In this document: in pieces, positions 21,989-34,449 of the stretch
Position numbering within the stretch: position 1 is the stretch's first letter
How the letters are laid out: each line of letters opens with the position of its first letter
The notes under the pieces: generated by a model
The model's database searches: none
The model's input: only the letters and a program-made list of their open reading frames with translations
What the model was told of the DNA's origin: nothing
NCBI GenBank assembly: GCA_000827205.1
Contig: KN832559.1
Location: 1,238,917-1,302,916, forward strand
Direction of reading: 5' to 3'
Length of the DNA: 64,000 bases
Source: Plicaturopsis crispa FD-325 SS-3
Taxonomy: Eukaryota > Basidiomycota > Agaricomycetes > Amylocorticiales > Amylocorticiaceae
Translations under genes and position numbers: made by a program

Positions 21989-23971
21989 ATGGCGTCCCTA
22001 CTCACAACTCCCACCGAAATACTTGAGGAAATCGCGCTCTGCGCCATTGAGGACCGTCCAGATGGTCCGCCACACGAGCTCTTTGCCCTCTCCCTGACCT
22101 CTCGGAGTATCAGCCGCCGCCTCTCGTTCGACACCGCCTCTAATTTGCATGGCCGAATCTTCCGCGCCAAGTTCGACATCGCGTCACCTGTTCGCCGCTT
22201 TCAAAACGATTCTCTGCTGCCAGTAGACCTGAAGAAAGAGCTCCGCCGGCGTTTTACCGTACTGGGATACTGTCGGCTGGGTCTGCACATGACGGACGCC
22301 CAGCTCATCGAGGTATTCGAGATTGCGTACACTCTACTTCTGGAAGACGACGGGAGGAACATGCGACAGCTTCAGTGGGCTGGTGTTCATGATCTAGCTG
22401 CCGCTTTCTTGAGAGAGCGTGTATTCGACGGCTCTACGGAAGGCGACAAGTGGCCTGTAGACAGCGCAAAGAATGGTCTCGCCATTTCCGTGTTTTGGCT
22501 TCTGTCATCGCGAGGTGAGTACTTCCTCTCTGTCTTCGTCACTTCCTGCTGACCAGTGGCTCAGCGTCAGCAGAACATGAAACACCGGACATCCATGATC
22601 TCCGCCGGAAGACATTCGGATTTATCGCTCTGGCTGCCTTTCGGGTATGCATTTCCTAATCTATCTACTCACAAAATCCTAATTCTCATTCTGCTACAAA
22701 AGTTCCCATTCGCTGAGGCGGAACATCAGTTTGACGGTTCTGAGGTCGAAGTTCGTGGCGGCAAGGAGACGGATTACTTCGGCCGGCGCGTCATCTTCCG
22801 CGCACCCTCCGCCGTTCTCTACGCAATGATGTCTCATTTTGCGCGCGGTGAGGTCAAGCCACTGGCCATCCCAGGTCACCTGCCTGAAACGCGCCAATCC
22901 GCAATCGCCGTTGGATGGGAGGGCATCACAAAAGCCGACATCGCTCATGCGAATGAGAACTGCCATACGCTTTACGTGGAGGGATATCCAAGTTCGAAGA
23001 GCAGCATACACGATCGGGATTGGGCGAGGGCGTTCGAGCTTCCTACTGGAGTACCACCCCAGTGCGGTCTATATGCTCCCGGAGTCCTTACAGGCGACTG
23101 GCGGGGTTGGACCATGGTGAGTATCTTGTGTCTTGTTCTCCGGATCCGAATATCTATTCACGGCACCATCAGTCCTCGGACCACGACGGTTATAAGTCTG
23201 CCATGGTCGACACGGGATTCTCCATGGATTTACCGTGTCTGTCCCGTAGTCCGCTGTACTTCTCCCTTAGGGAACATCATTGTCGTACGCCTCGGCTTCC
23301 CGCGCCTTTAGATCAAGAGGACCGCGGATTTGTGAATGCTTGGTTGCCATCTGGGTTCCGCTGGGTTGAAACAGATGTACGCAAACTATTTGCATGTGCC
23401 ACACTGTTACAACTTACTGACTGCCATTTACAGGACGGTATCCAAGTTTCGGACAATCGAGGCTCTTTCAGTGCTTTCTACGACACGTACCGCCCCGAAA
23501 ATACTCGCAATGCGACTCGTGACCATTACGCGGGAGCAATCGATGTAATCATCACTGGCGAGGTGAGTTTTCCTTCCCTACAATACTTTGCTATCCCTCA
23601 TTTCTTTTGTGGGGGCTTCAGACTGGAGAGGCTCCAGGAGCTGCGTGGGGCAGGTATAAGTTTATCGGGCGCGTGAGGCCTTCCGACGGCCTAGTCGTCA
23701 TGCTGGCCGAGCCTGTAAGTCATTTCTGCTTCCCGGATTGGCTCATGCTCTCAACGCCACACAGTTTAACCCGGCCCATGCTCTTGGCCGGTGGATTTAC
23801 AGAGGCTACGGTACGTCACTCCCGCATTATTCTGCAACCCCACTTACTGAGTTCTGTATAGTACTGTCCTCGCAGAACTTCGTCGGAAGGTGGCGGTATG
23901 CATCAAGTAACCGCATCGACGTCGCGGACTGGGAAGCTATGTTCAGCGTCAGCAAGACAGCTACTCCCTAA
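21989..23971 (+). CDS. F-box-like protein B
   Basis: Eight exons give 533 residues: 21989-22514, 22565-22644, 22703-23116, 23173-23376, 23434-23562, 23622-23714, 23765-23810, 23862-23971. The N-terminus has an F-box-like helix (TPTEILEEIALCA). The shared family domain follows: RIFRAKFD, the C-terminal PGVLTGDWRGW, YFSLREHH, DVIITGE, GRVRPSDGLVVM, LGRWIYRGY and NFVGRWRYASS. It is presumably a cytosolic/nuclear adaptor of an SCF ubiquitin ligase. Exon lengths of 80, 129 and 93 bases are identical to gene A, which supports both models and a duplication origin. An upstream frame on the same strand (from 21633) is not in frame and was left out. Confidence 0.8.
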
Positions 23972-24487
23972 TTTCCTATCGGGCCCACTACCAAATGCCG
24001 GCGGTGCGCATATTCTCTTGCAATTGGCTTTCGATACACGAAACATGCTATAGTCTCTTTTTCTTGGCCCTTCACGGGAGAAGATCTTTACTCGCAGTGG
24101 ACATACTATGTGCCTCATTTAATTCTAATTAGTCTACGTGTCTAACACTGTCACCCAAGGCCCATTTTCTTCCCTTCTGTTCAACCTATGTTCTACTATG
24201 CTTAACGCCATTGTGTCTGTTCACTGCATACCTACTACTCCCGCTTCACCATTCTATACGATGTATCTACCCGCGAAGAAATAATCGGTTACCCACCGAC
24301 CATGTAGCGAGATCGATCTCATAATAATTTTTCTCGATTTTGAATTGAAGTCCGGAACTCGGTGTCTTGAACGTCCGCTTATCGGCGCGTGCGAGTCTCG
24401 AGATATGCCACCCGGGCAAGTTCTCACCTTACGACTACCACATCGTCAAAACACCATCTGCATCTATCGGACTTGCTACAGCAGGAC
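23972..24487. other. Intergenic between F-box-like B and C
   Basis: About 500 bp holding the 3' flank of B and promoter of C. Nothing else seen. Confidence 0.5.
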
Positions 24488-26345
24488 ATGGCAAACCCCA
24501 GCTCGCCAACTCTGACTGGGATACCCCCCGAGATATTGGAACATATTGCTTTCTTCACCGCAGCGACAACATTTCTAGGACCTCCATCTGCGCTTCTGCC
24601 TCTGCTTTCTGTGTGCAGAGGTATCCACTCATGCTTATCAGTAGCAGCAAACCCGCATCTGTACGCACAGATTTTTGCATTCAAATTCGACACGGCACCG
24701 GTATATCGTCGACTAGGGCCCCAGTCCGCGGCCGCACTATCGACCGAGCTGCAGAAGCGTTGCTTTTATCTCAAGCGGATACGCGCAAAGGCAGACTCCA
24801 CTACAAATGCTCCCAGATTCACGGAATCTCAACACGCAGAGGAGACGCTATGGACCGCGTATCTGATGATGCTAGAGAATGACGGGAAGAACGAGGCGCA
24901 GCTGAGAGAGTATGCCCGAATGCATGAGTGGGTCAAAGAGTATTGGTTCGGTATCAGGGGTGCCTCTTTGGCGACAATATCTGTTTCGGCGGATAGATGG
25001 CCTCCAGATAATGTGCAACGAGCGTTAGCGATGTGGGTTTTTTGGTTTCTGCTCAATCCCGGTAAGTACCTCTCGCACCTCACGTCCTATACCCCCACTA
25101 AGATCGTCCGAAAGATGAGTATAGGCGAGACGAGCACATGTTGAGGGGCGCTCAGAGGATCCTGAAATTCATGGCTTCCGGAGCACACCAAGTTCGTGGT
25201 CGTCCTTCTCGGAATCGAACACATATTTACATCCTTTCAGTATCCGCTATGTTTGCCTTCGTGGACCGAGTTTACACCAACTCCCAGACAACCTTTGGCC
25301 ACTTCCAAAAGATCGTATTTTGGCCAGGATCTTGTGCTCGTGCCCGCCCCGTTGGCTGCCCCTGCAATACTCTCCTTCCTTGCGTTATCTAATGCCAATC
25401 CGCGGGCCGGCGATCTGACTTATCCCGCTGTACTCCTTTCTGAACCCCCGGCCCCGAAAGTCAGCTCGAGTTTTGAATGGGAAAGTGACTGGGCCAGGTG
25501 TCTGTCTCTGGGACGATCACACTTGGATGTTTCCCCTTCGAAATCTTTCAAGCCATGCAGTCTAGAAGGTGCCTGGGAAGGCGTTTTTACGGTGCGTCGC
25601 ATCATTTTCTCACCGCACCTCGTGTCTGAATGTATATCGCCAGTACACGGAGTTCATGGCCTACGCGTCACTTTTACATGGCAGTGGGCCTACTACCCTT
25701 GACCGAAGTCCCATGGCCCAGCACCGTCAGACGTGGAAGCTTCGCGAGCATCATCTTCTGGCTGACGATGCTGACAGCGTCGCTTCAGAGTCACCTCATC
25801 CGCTCGGCGAAGGAGATTCGCTGAAGGCATATTTTCCCTCTGGCACGCGTATGCAAGAGCGATCCGATGGTGTCGAGGTTCTCGAGTCGCACATCTCCGA
25901 GCCGTTACATTACCAGCGAGCTCGCAGCGCCGATCAGCGAGGAGACTCGGAATCAACCGCCTCTTACGATCACCGCGTCCGAGACATCATAATAACAGGC
26001 GAGGTAAACGTGAGGTTATGCTGTGCATACCACAGAATCTCACCGTTAGCATCTTAGGGACATTCGGCCTGGGGCCAATTCAATCTCATAGGTCGGGTCA
26101 GGCCATGCGACGGTCTCATTAGCCTTTCGAAAAGCTATGTCAGTCATTTCTTCGCTTGCACAGCAAGAAACGTGTCTTATCTACAACGTCCTGCATAGGT
26201 TGACGGAGATCGCGGTAAATGGCTGTATCGGGGGTATATGGTAGGCGACGTCGATGGCAACCTGTCTGGTAGATGGCGGGACACCCTCAGTCCGGCCAAC
26301 AATCATGGTTATGAAGGATGTTTTGTTATGCACAGGCGCAGGTGA
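24488..26345 (+). CDS. F-box-like protein C
   Basis: Six exons give 524 residues: 24488-25061, 25130-25191, 25241-25591, 25644-26003, 26058-26138, 26199-26345. The N-terminal F-box-like helix is clear (IPPEILEHIAFF), followed by LGPPSALLPLLSVCRGIHSC and PHLYAQIFAFKFD. These match gene A more closely than B. Family C-terminal blocks are present: SLEGAWEGVFT, KLREHHL, DIIITGE, GRVRPCDGLISL, GKWLYRGY and SGRWRD. Compared with A and B, exons 4 and 5 are fused by loss of an intron. The second intron uses a weak GTTCGT donor, so that junction is the least certain part. Same inferred role as A and B. It is tandem with B in the same orientation. Confidence 0.75.
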
Positions 26346-29100
26346 GAGATTACGGTTTGCTTTTGTCGTTGTCTGCTCAAGAGCCCTTCGCGGTACAACG
26401 TGGAATATATGTATTTCTCCTGGGTTGAGCGTGTGGCGAGTCATCTTGCGGGCAGCGCTTAGAAAGAACTCTGTTTTCTGTCAGTGTCATCTGGTGTCGC
26501 TGTGGTTGGCGTCTCCCAGTATTTGCGGCGTGTGCACTGGTTACCGGCTACGATGCATGCCCACGATACGGGACCATCTACAGCCCAATCCTAGAGCAGG
26601 AATGGAAGGTTGTGCGCTCTTTCAAGATACTTATTTTAGGGACGTTGCCGCTAGCTATAGGTGGGTGCTTCCAAAAAATCAACAATATAACTCACACAGA
26701 TGCGTTCTCAGAGTCAGAACCCGGAGAGAACTTGAAAGCCGCCTATACCACCGTTGAGCTGACACTCCGATGCCGCGGCTATCGAAGTAAGGTTTTTGTC
26801 CGTCACTGCATCGATTACTTGTTGGCATATAACGCACAGTATCATCGGATCATCCGCGCCTTCGACGCCTTCCTGCGTCGTACGAGTCTTCTCTCGTTCT
26901 CAAGTGTGGGCAGGATCGAGATCGACGGAAGACTAAGCATGCGAGGGACCCCCAAGGAGATCATGCACTGGTATGCTAGCTGGCCTCGCGGCTGGCGAGA
27001 GCTTTTAATGACGGGCGTAAATATTTAACTCGTGTATAGGTTCGAGGTGACCGGTGCCAGCCGGTGGCGCTCCAGACTACTTATTGACTCCATTGCCCAT
27101 CTCCGCGTCCGCAGATCTGTCGTCCATCTGGAACCTCGATCGCGATGGTCACCGATATAAGGTCAATAAATTCTGTTTCACGAGGATACATGCGTCCGTG
27201 CAGCGAACGACGCTGGGCCAAAACGCCACATCAGGAAATTGAGCGGTCGCTACGACAGGTGTGCATTTCTGGCCAAGATGATATCGGGCTGTACATGAGC
27301 TTGGATGCACTCTTGTAATATGACACATGTACGGGCAATCCATTTATTTGGGCAAGTAAATGCTAGGGAACAGTTGGGCGGGCAGTAAAAGATTAGCTGC
27401 AATGTAAGTAGAGTGTAGAGGACAGCTATAGTCGGGAACAATTACAAGGAAGTGAGGTAGAGGAGAGATTATTTCAACGAGATGATACTGTACTTAAGTA
27501 AAACCAAAGATCGCGTCTACAGTCGAGAAGTAGCCAGTATACTAGGAGAGTATGATCTCCGTTGTAGGTTGGGTTGTTTGAATACTGCGTAGATATGTCT
27601 TGAGCCAAGGATAGGACGTTCGAGACGAGATTGGACGTACGCAAGGAAATATATGCCGGTAGATGGAATCGAGACAGTTTAGAACAAGGGCTCCGCATAG
27701 GAGAAAATAGACATCAAGGACGACCACCATAGCGCAGAAATACGAGGTCCATCGCAGCGCAGTTGAGCACTGACCACCGTCGCTAGGAGGCGAGCAAACG
27801 GTCTAAGCCGCAAGGCAGAGTATCGTCTAAACGGCCCATCGACAGATATAGTTATGGTCTGCATCACACAGTCAACGCGACAAGCAGGCCAAAAAGAGAT
27901 GACAGCTCGTAGTGCTCATCGCCGCGGCGTGAACCAGGACAGTGCGTAATATAGACGCAAGTGCATATTGCTATCCGACACGCGTCTAGCCGTCGAAACA
28001 AGTGCTTGTGGCGGTAAAGCATCGAGGATGGGCCAGATATGAGGTCTTCGAGACGTGTCCGGGGTAGACTGTGGTTCGCAAGTCGAATTCGGGGCATGAT
28101 CGCTGTGAAACATAGTTCCGGTCTTTCTGTCCTTGGCCAAAGAGCATCTTCGAGTTTGGAGAAGTAGATTTAGAGCAAGGAAATGCATGTTTCTGCGACT
28201 GCGAGTGCATGCTGAGTATGGTGGACGCCACAGACAAGAAACCGTGCACTTGCTTGAATATCATTGGCTCGGGCACCTGCATTTTGTGTCGGGCTGAGGC
28301 GGGTTCTGAAGAAATACGCTTTCTGGGCACTCGTGAAGGTTCTTGCACCTGGGGCATTGACGATAAACGACCCAGTATACTTTTCCGTGGTAAGGGCACC
28401 GAAGGCTGAGTAACTCGCACATAAATGAGCAGCGATAATCATTTCGAGCACTGAAACGCACCTCAAGTTATAGAGATATAGAGCTGTATATGATGGACCC
28501 ATTGACGGATTGTAGCGCTCGGCCAAGTCATGTTTGTCTCTCGAATAGATGATCGAGGGCCAGTGTATGTTGCCACAAGTGGGCAACTGAGAAAGCGCTG
28601 CGGACTTGGAATAAAACTGCAAACGGTAGAAATGCAGTGACGCACCGTAGATCAATCAAACTCAAATCAGTACACATACTGACTTGAGCATGCATCGCTA
28701 GCGTCCAGAGGATTTGTGCAGCGGAGACACTTGTGACGCCACAACCCAGGCCAGGAATAAATTCCATCGTGGTTTCACTAGGGAAGGTGTAGCATGTATT
28801 CAGAGAGCACAAAATGCCTCAGTCTTATCATCGTCTACTCACCGTTTCTAGCTAGAGCTGAGGGTTCAAGTCGTCAAGTCATGGTCCTCAAGTTGACTGT
28901 CGAAGTGCGATCTTGAACCAGTGGTTCGAGTATCCGAGCCGGACGCGATGGAAGCATCGGGTCGGAAGTCGGAATTGCTGTCAAACCTGCAGGCTCAGGG
29001 CCTTTCTTGTGTGCGCCTTCGTTCTCGCGATTTTCCCATATTCGACCTCGTCGCTAATCGCGGACCATCTGTGGGCGCACAGCGTTTATAACACCGTCCG
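26346..29100. other. Gene-poor region with unresolved coding-like fragments
   Basis: A plus-strand frame at about 26745-27010 (CRGYRSKVFVRHCIDYLL, RIEIDGRLSMRGTPKEIM, ASWPRGWRELLM) looks like a real or decayed exon. A following block (FEVTGASRWRSRLLIDS) sits in another frame after a gap too short for an intron. On the minus strand at about 28400-28810 there are hydrophobic stretches (LRCVTAFLPFAVLFQ, VLEMIIAAHLCASYSAF) typical of a membrane protein, again not joinable into a full gene. No family recognised for either. Confidence 0.35.
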
Positions 29101-30647
29101 ATGGCCCGTCCGAAACCGAAGCCGCGCGACCGTTTCCTACCGGATGTGACGTATGTCGTGGGCGGCTGGAATGAACCAGACGGGCGGGGATATGGGTTAT
29201 ACAGAAACAGGCGTCTACTCGTCATATATGCCCCGCCAATCTTCACCGACAAGAGGGCGCAAATTGACGAACGCTCGACCCATTTGGATCGCGAGTACCG
29301 TCGCGAACTCGAGCGGATTCAAATGATGCTCGATCAACTAGATTTCTACTATTCGGGGGCATTTCTTGTCGACGATCCCATTTCCCCGGGCAATCGACTG
29401 ATCAAGCACGCGTTAAATAACAAGCCGCCGACGCCGCTGTGTCCATATCCTCTTTGGTTGCCTTTGGTTCCAGGTGATTCTTTAATAATGCGTATACTAG
29501 TGTCCAAAATTTAACACCAAGGCGTCTGGGTTGTCAGTCAGTGAATTGGAGGTCACGCGATGGGTGCGTGTCGACTTTCATGAGGCCATATACCAAGGCC
29601 GGGAGGTGGATGTGATGACGACTCCCGGACTCCCTTGGTATGCGCAGCACCTTGCAAAGAGAAGCGAGGACTATAGAAAACTCCACGAACGGGGGCTAAG
29701 CCATCTTATGATTAACGCTATCGCGCATGTCGTGTGTGACGGTGTCCCAGTTGGCCTTATGGTTGAGCCAGCCATCGGGCGATATGTGCGGTACGAAGAT
29801 CGCGCCGATGTATATGAAGCAGTAGCTTTCGCGCAGAGCAAAGGTGTTATAATGAGCCGTACGTGGTTCCGCGCTGTAACTTGCTAATGACTCGTTTCTC
29901 ACTGTAATTTGTAGAGATCAGATCCCACAACATGATGATCACCGACAGCGGCTTTCGCTTCTTGATTGACGTGCAACCTGACTTCTACTCTCCGGATGAC
30001 GTCGACGTGATCAAGGGAGAGGGCAATGTTTGGCATCGTGGGCCACTGGAGAGGCTCTTTGGGTCTCTGAAGGCTGCCGTTATCATAGGGCAATACATCA
30101 CTGAGCGCGCCATGCCTTCATCTACCTGGCTCATGCCCCCGCTTCCTCGAATCTCCCGGCACATTGCGATAGATCATTTGAAAACCATGCAGGAGGCGTT
30201 TATCTGGTGGATGGAGCATCCAGACTATCATCTCGCTGATTCTCGCCTCCAGCCATGGCTGACTTCTGCTGGGTTAAAATCCTCAAAAATGCGGAACACG
30301 CGAGCGATCCTCCCTTCGCAGGGCTTAGGTTACACTCACTCACACAACGAATCGGAGGATTTACCTATTCGAATGGTTCGCCGTACGCGCAGGGTAATTG
30401 CTCTTTGCCCTACTCCTCACCATGACCGTGCACGCTTTCACCAAGCCTACCATCCATACGCGCGAAGGGCGACTCCGAAAAACCTTCTACTTGCTCCGGA
30501 TGGAGACACGTCTTCGGATTGAGGTGCGTGCGTTAACCTTCTGACGCCTCGTTCAATAACTTACTAATACAACAGAACAGCATCTTTTTCAAAAACGAAG
30601 AAGAATTTGGCAACTGGGATGCCTTTCATATCACTCAGACCTCGTAA
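29101..30647 (+). CDS. Unrecognised protein with a protein-kinase-like C-lobe, probably catalytically dead
   Basis: Five exons give 440 residues: 29101-29473, 29538-29858, 29915-30393, 30446-30523, 30576-30647. Residues about 190-280 follow the layout of a kinase C-lobe. A helix with HERGLSHLMINAIAHV and DGVPVGLMVE is followed by a catalytic-loop-like IRSHNMMITDSGF and then FLIDVQPDF, where an active kinase would have HRD...N and DFG. The HRD is missing, so a pseudokinase is my inference; the resemblance is weak. The intron at 30394-30445 is optional: without it the frame ends at 30522 with a different tail. I prefer it because the spliced tail (LRKTFYLLRMETRLRIE) continues into a good last exon (NSIFFKNEEEFGNWDAF). 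It could equally be a lineage-specific protein of unknown fold. Confidence 0.55.
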
Positions 30648-33032
30648 GACCCTTGTGGTTTTTTATAGGTCGTAGCCTTCGCGTTAGACACCCCCCCCTC
30701 TCCTCCATAGATCATCAGCCTGCATCTCGCTTTCATCGCACTGTTTTCTCTTGTTGTCACTTTGCTTCATGTCAATTTTTGTCGATCTACCCTTTGTATC
30801 TCTTCTTGCATCCCCTCCTTGTATTTCTGTGTAAATCTACTTCCTTCCACATTCACGATCTGTCATGGCGTGGTCGGCATCACGACGCAGCTCACTGCAT
30901 CGCAGGAGGTGAGTTCACCCTCTTCGCGACTTGGGACAACACTAACGATTTTTCTCGTATATAGAACGGTAAGCGCATCTCCGACATGGGCGTCTCCGAG
31001 TCACCCGGCCGACCGTGAATGATAAGCGCTGCGGACGTGTATTAGAAGTGCTTAAACGCCGTCTATTCCTTCACTCAAGGTCGACTGTCGTTACGTTCCC
31101 GGCTCGACGGGGTGCTACGCACTGCCCGGTCAGTAGTGAGTGCCCGAGCCATTCTCTGGTTAATATCTATTCGGCGTCAACTGATGAAATGGAGCCCTGT
31201 GCTAGGTTCAGTCTGCACGATGCTGCATGTTTTCGCGGCCTTCGCTTGATGCCTTTGACGCCCGACTGCGGCGAGTTGAACTGGCCACCGAACTGCTCAA
31301 TTCAACAGCTACTGCATCCAGCGGCCTTAGTTTCCGCAGTTTGCAATTATTCGTGGTCCTCCGTGTCACTCGCGGATCAGCCTTCTACGAGGTTCTTTTG
31401 AATCTTCACGATCGAACAGCACAGCTCATTTTATACTAAAACTCTATTTGCCCCGCTTCTTTATAGAAGCGTATAGGCAGTACACCAGCGAATGGACACT
31501 GCATATTGCTTGTGCATCCTACAACCAATGCTCTGTATATAGGTCAGTATGTCGGAAGCTTACTCTAGTGCAATCCTTACTGTTCGCTCATAAACTATAT
31601 TATGACTCCAGCTTCGTCACTGCAACGCAACTGCGACACGATTGGACTTCATCATCTCCGATCGCGATTGGTAGATGTATTCTAGCTCCGTCGGTGGGCA
31701 AAACACATGTTGTCGAGTCAAGCATTCTACATCAGACCGACCACCACAGTTCTGCAGGGCTGCGCTTGAATCAGCATCCCAGCCTTGTAACACGCATAAA
31801 ACATGCCTTCACCGCCTAAATGCGGGAAAAACGCTGGCGCCTGCTGGCTTGGACCCACAAACGTCGTAAGCATGACTCGATTTTTTTATTGCCGTTGTGT
31901 GGCTCCGTTCTGATGCATTTACAGGGCTGGAAAACGTGTTGCCGTGGCCGCGATGCAGTGTGTATCGATGCACGCATCCATGATGCACGGCGACTATTGT
32001 TGCGGGTCTGGCGTCTGAATTCCGCGGATACGCAAGCACGGCAAACTAGTCTAGGAACTTCTGGCTCATGATACGCAAGGTCCGGTCAGCTGTGAAGATA
32101 CGTGCATGCCTCACAAATTTCTTCAGGGTTTTCTAGACGTCGACTAATCAAGTGCTCCGTCACCTTCGGTGGGCACATTTGATGCTTTCCACGACCGAGC
32201 AGCGGGATACTTCCTCACCGCTACGTCCGGGGTTATGCACACCAGTAGTCGTATGTGGGTCTCTGAGTGTCTTTCTTTGGAATTTTCCTCATGTCTGTGC
32301 TTTTCTTGATTTGTAGAACAACGGGCGTTTCGCAAGTCTCCGCTTTCGCAACGTTCAATGCTGAGCAAGTGGTGCACTGGTTGAAAGACTGCCTGTGTCC
32401 CGTATATGGCAATATGCGCGCTCGTGAGGCCTCTTTAGCTTCTCCGGAGCCTTCAAACGACGTACGCTGACATTCTGCTCTCTAAGCCTCTCACTTGTCC
32501 GCCCTCCGTATCCGATCTTCTCGCAGCCTCCATATATGTGGCGAGTTGCCTGAATCGGATACTTTCTTCTCCAAGCTTCGTCGAATGCAGGTCTTGGATA
32601 AGACAACCAGATTTTGGATCGCGAAGAATCTGGACGAGTTCCTGTTGCAGCTGCTGTGTCGATACTTTCAGTAATTCGATCCCAATGGCGCAGACTGTAT
32701 ATGGTGATGAGATCGTCGAAATTATACATCCAGAAAATTCAAGCGACATGGGGCTAATGCATAGCGTATGGTGTTCAATACGCGCGCTTTCACAGCGTAG
32801 AGGCCGTCATTTGAGCCTGGCGATAAGACGATGTGGCGTCGAGTAGGTCGAGGAAGCCATGACGCGGAGGCAATTACCCCCGCCTCGTAACCTCATGATG
32901 GAACGATGCTTCGAATTTTCCGCTAAACAGTCATCTGAGCTATAGCATGGCTTTTCGCACAGAAACTACCCAGGTTTTCTCTCTGAGACACACTTTCTGT
33001 ACGTCGCCGCGCGAGGATCCGCTGTGAACCAA
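30648..33032. other. Gene-poor region with unresolved fragments
   Basis: About 2.4 kb with scattered coding-like pieces: plus-strand SRPSLDAFDARLRRVELATE near 31230-31440, plus-strand GTFDAFHDRAAGYFLTATSG near 32165-32230, and a minus-strand frame at 32749-32453 with ELLKVSTQQLQQELVQIL. None joins into a gene and none matches a family I know. The end of the stretch is the promoter side of the Cys-rich protein gene. Confidence 0.35.
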
Positions 33033-33785
33033 ATGGCGTCAAATTTTCGGTCCATTGCAGTCGCCGTGATGCTCTGCTGTTGGCAGTTCTGGATTGCATC
33101 GGCATACCCTCGCGCTGGAATACCCGGTCGCTCGTCTCTGGAGCCTCGGACAGACCCCGTGTTTCCCAGCAGCCCCCCGTCATGCCCTCTTTGTGGTGAG
33201 TGCAGTCATTGACTCTGTATAGATAATGATAACTAACGGTGTCCATAGCTGCAAACTACTCGCAGATCAACAGCTGTGCTCAGGCTGCACCTGTTCTTGC
33301 CAACTTTTCCATGGTATGTCTCTACTGGTCAAGAACTGGATTGTATCGCACTGAACTCAGTTATCCTGTTGTGTTTCAGATCATATTTAACCCGGGGGCA
33401 TTCATCGATGTCATCAAATGTGCTTGCACGGACACCTTCCAGTCTACATTCCCTCAATGCGTCGACTGGTAACGAAGACTGTTCTAGTATTTCTCGAAAC
33501 CACGACTGACCAAAATCATCCAGTTTTTCGCAGACGAACCAGACCGATGTCCTCCAGACGCCGAATCTGCCCGCCGTCGTCGATGGCATGCGCAAGATCT
33601 GCTCTATCGAGAGCAGTCTTCTAGGAGGCGCAGCGACCGCCGACGGGGAAGCAACGCCCACCAGCACTACTGCCGTCGCAAAGTCTACGTCCACGTCCGA
33701 CGGTCGCGCACTGGGTCGCGACACCACTGTGCTCCAATTTCTGTTTTCTGTCCCCTTGGTTGTTGGCGTGCTCGCGGCATTTTGA
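33033..33785 (+). CDS. Small secreted Cys-rich protein, probably GPI-anchored
   Basis: Four exons give 192 residues: 33033-33195, 33249-33313, 33380-33468, 33524-33785. There is an N-terminal signal peptide (FRSIAVAVMLCCWQFWIASA). The mature domain has regularly spaced cysteines (CPLC, SCAQAAPVL, VIKCACTDTFQ, QCVDCF, KICSIESSLLG). A Ser/Thr-rich linker and a hydrophobic C-terminus (LFSVPLVVGVLAAF) typical of GPI attachment follow. Proteins of this plan are common in the cell walls of wood-decay basidiomycetes; the function is not known. The intron positions all preserve the cysteine-rich frame. An extracellular/wall location is inferred from the two hydrophobic ends. Confidence 0.78.
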
Positions 33786-34449
33786 TGAAGAGATGCGGCG
33801 TGCCGGTATTTCATGACTTATTTCTAATGGCTTGTAACGACGATTTACGAACTCACGATGTTGTACTCGAAGCTTGAAGAATTGCTGTCATGGCCTGACC
33901 GCCATGGTCTGGAGCTGTTTTCCGGCATTCGAAGTCATGGACCGCCGCAATTGCCTAGCAAGCAGGCTAGCAGGTCAGTATCTTCAGACTTTAACCCTGA
34001 GCTGTACGTATTGGAAGCCGGACCACGAGGGGAACCCAATAATTGAAAGTGTGCCGACAAGGTCAATATCTTCCCTCGTAGTCTACATAGAGTCGCTGAA
34101 GACTTTCCGGCACAGCGTTGCATTGGATGCCAGGACTCGTAATAAGAAACCGATCGAATCTTTCCGGCCACCCGCTTAGCGCTTAGCGCTTAGCATTTGG
34201 CCCATTGGGACAATAGCCACTCGAGACAATGGCATTCACGGACCTAAAATTTCAATGCCCGCTCATGGACCGTTCTCTCAACACTTCGTTCTTAGCCTTC
34301 AAGCTAACTGACTTGTTGTTATAACATCGAGCAGCTTAGATCGTCCGTTCACTACTAGTGTTGTGAACCGCGAGCACGAATCAGGTGCGTGCCAACGGAG
34401 GCATAGTTTACGAGCTCAATAGCTTACTTACCTGCTCTCGCAGATCAAC
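33786..34449. other. Intergenic
   Basis: About 660 bp. A short tandem of AGCGCTT words sits near 34179-34194 (CGCTTAGCGCTTAGCGCTTAGC type). No gene seen. Confidence 0.5.

Noticed and set aside
21633-22097. Frame upstream of F-box-like gene B
   Set aside because: Out of frame with the family-matching start at 21989 and without any motif.
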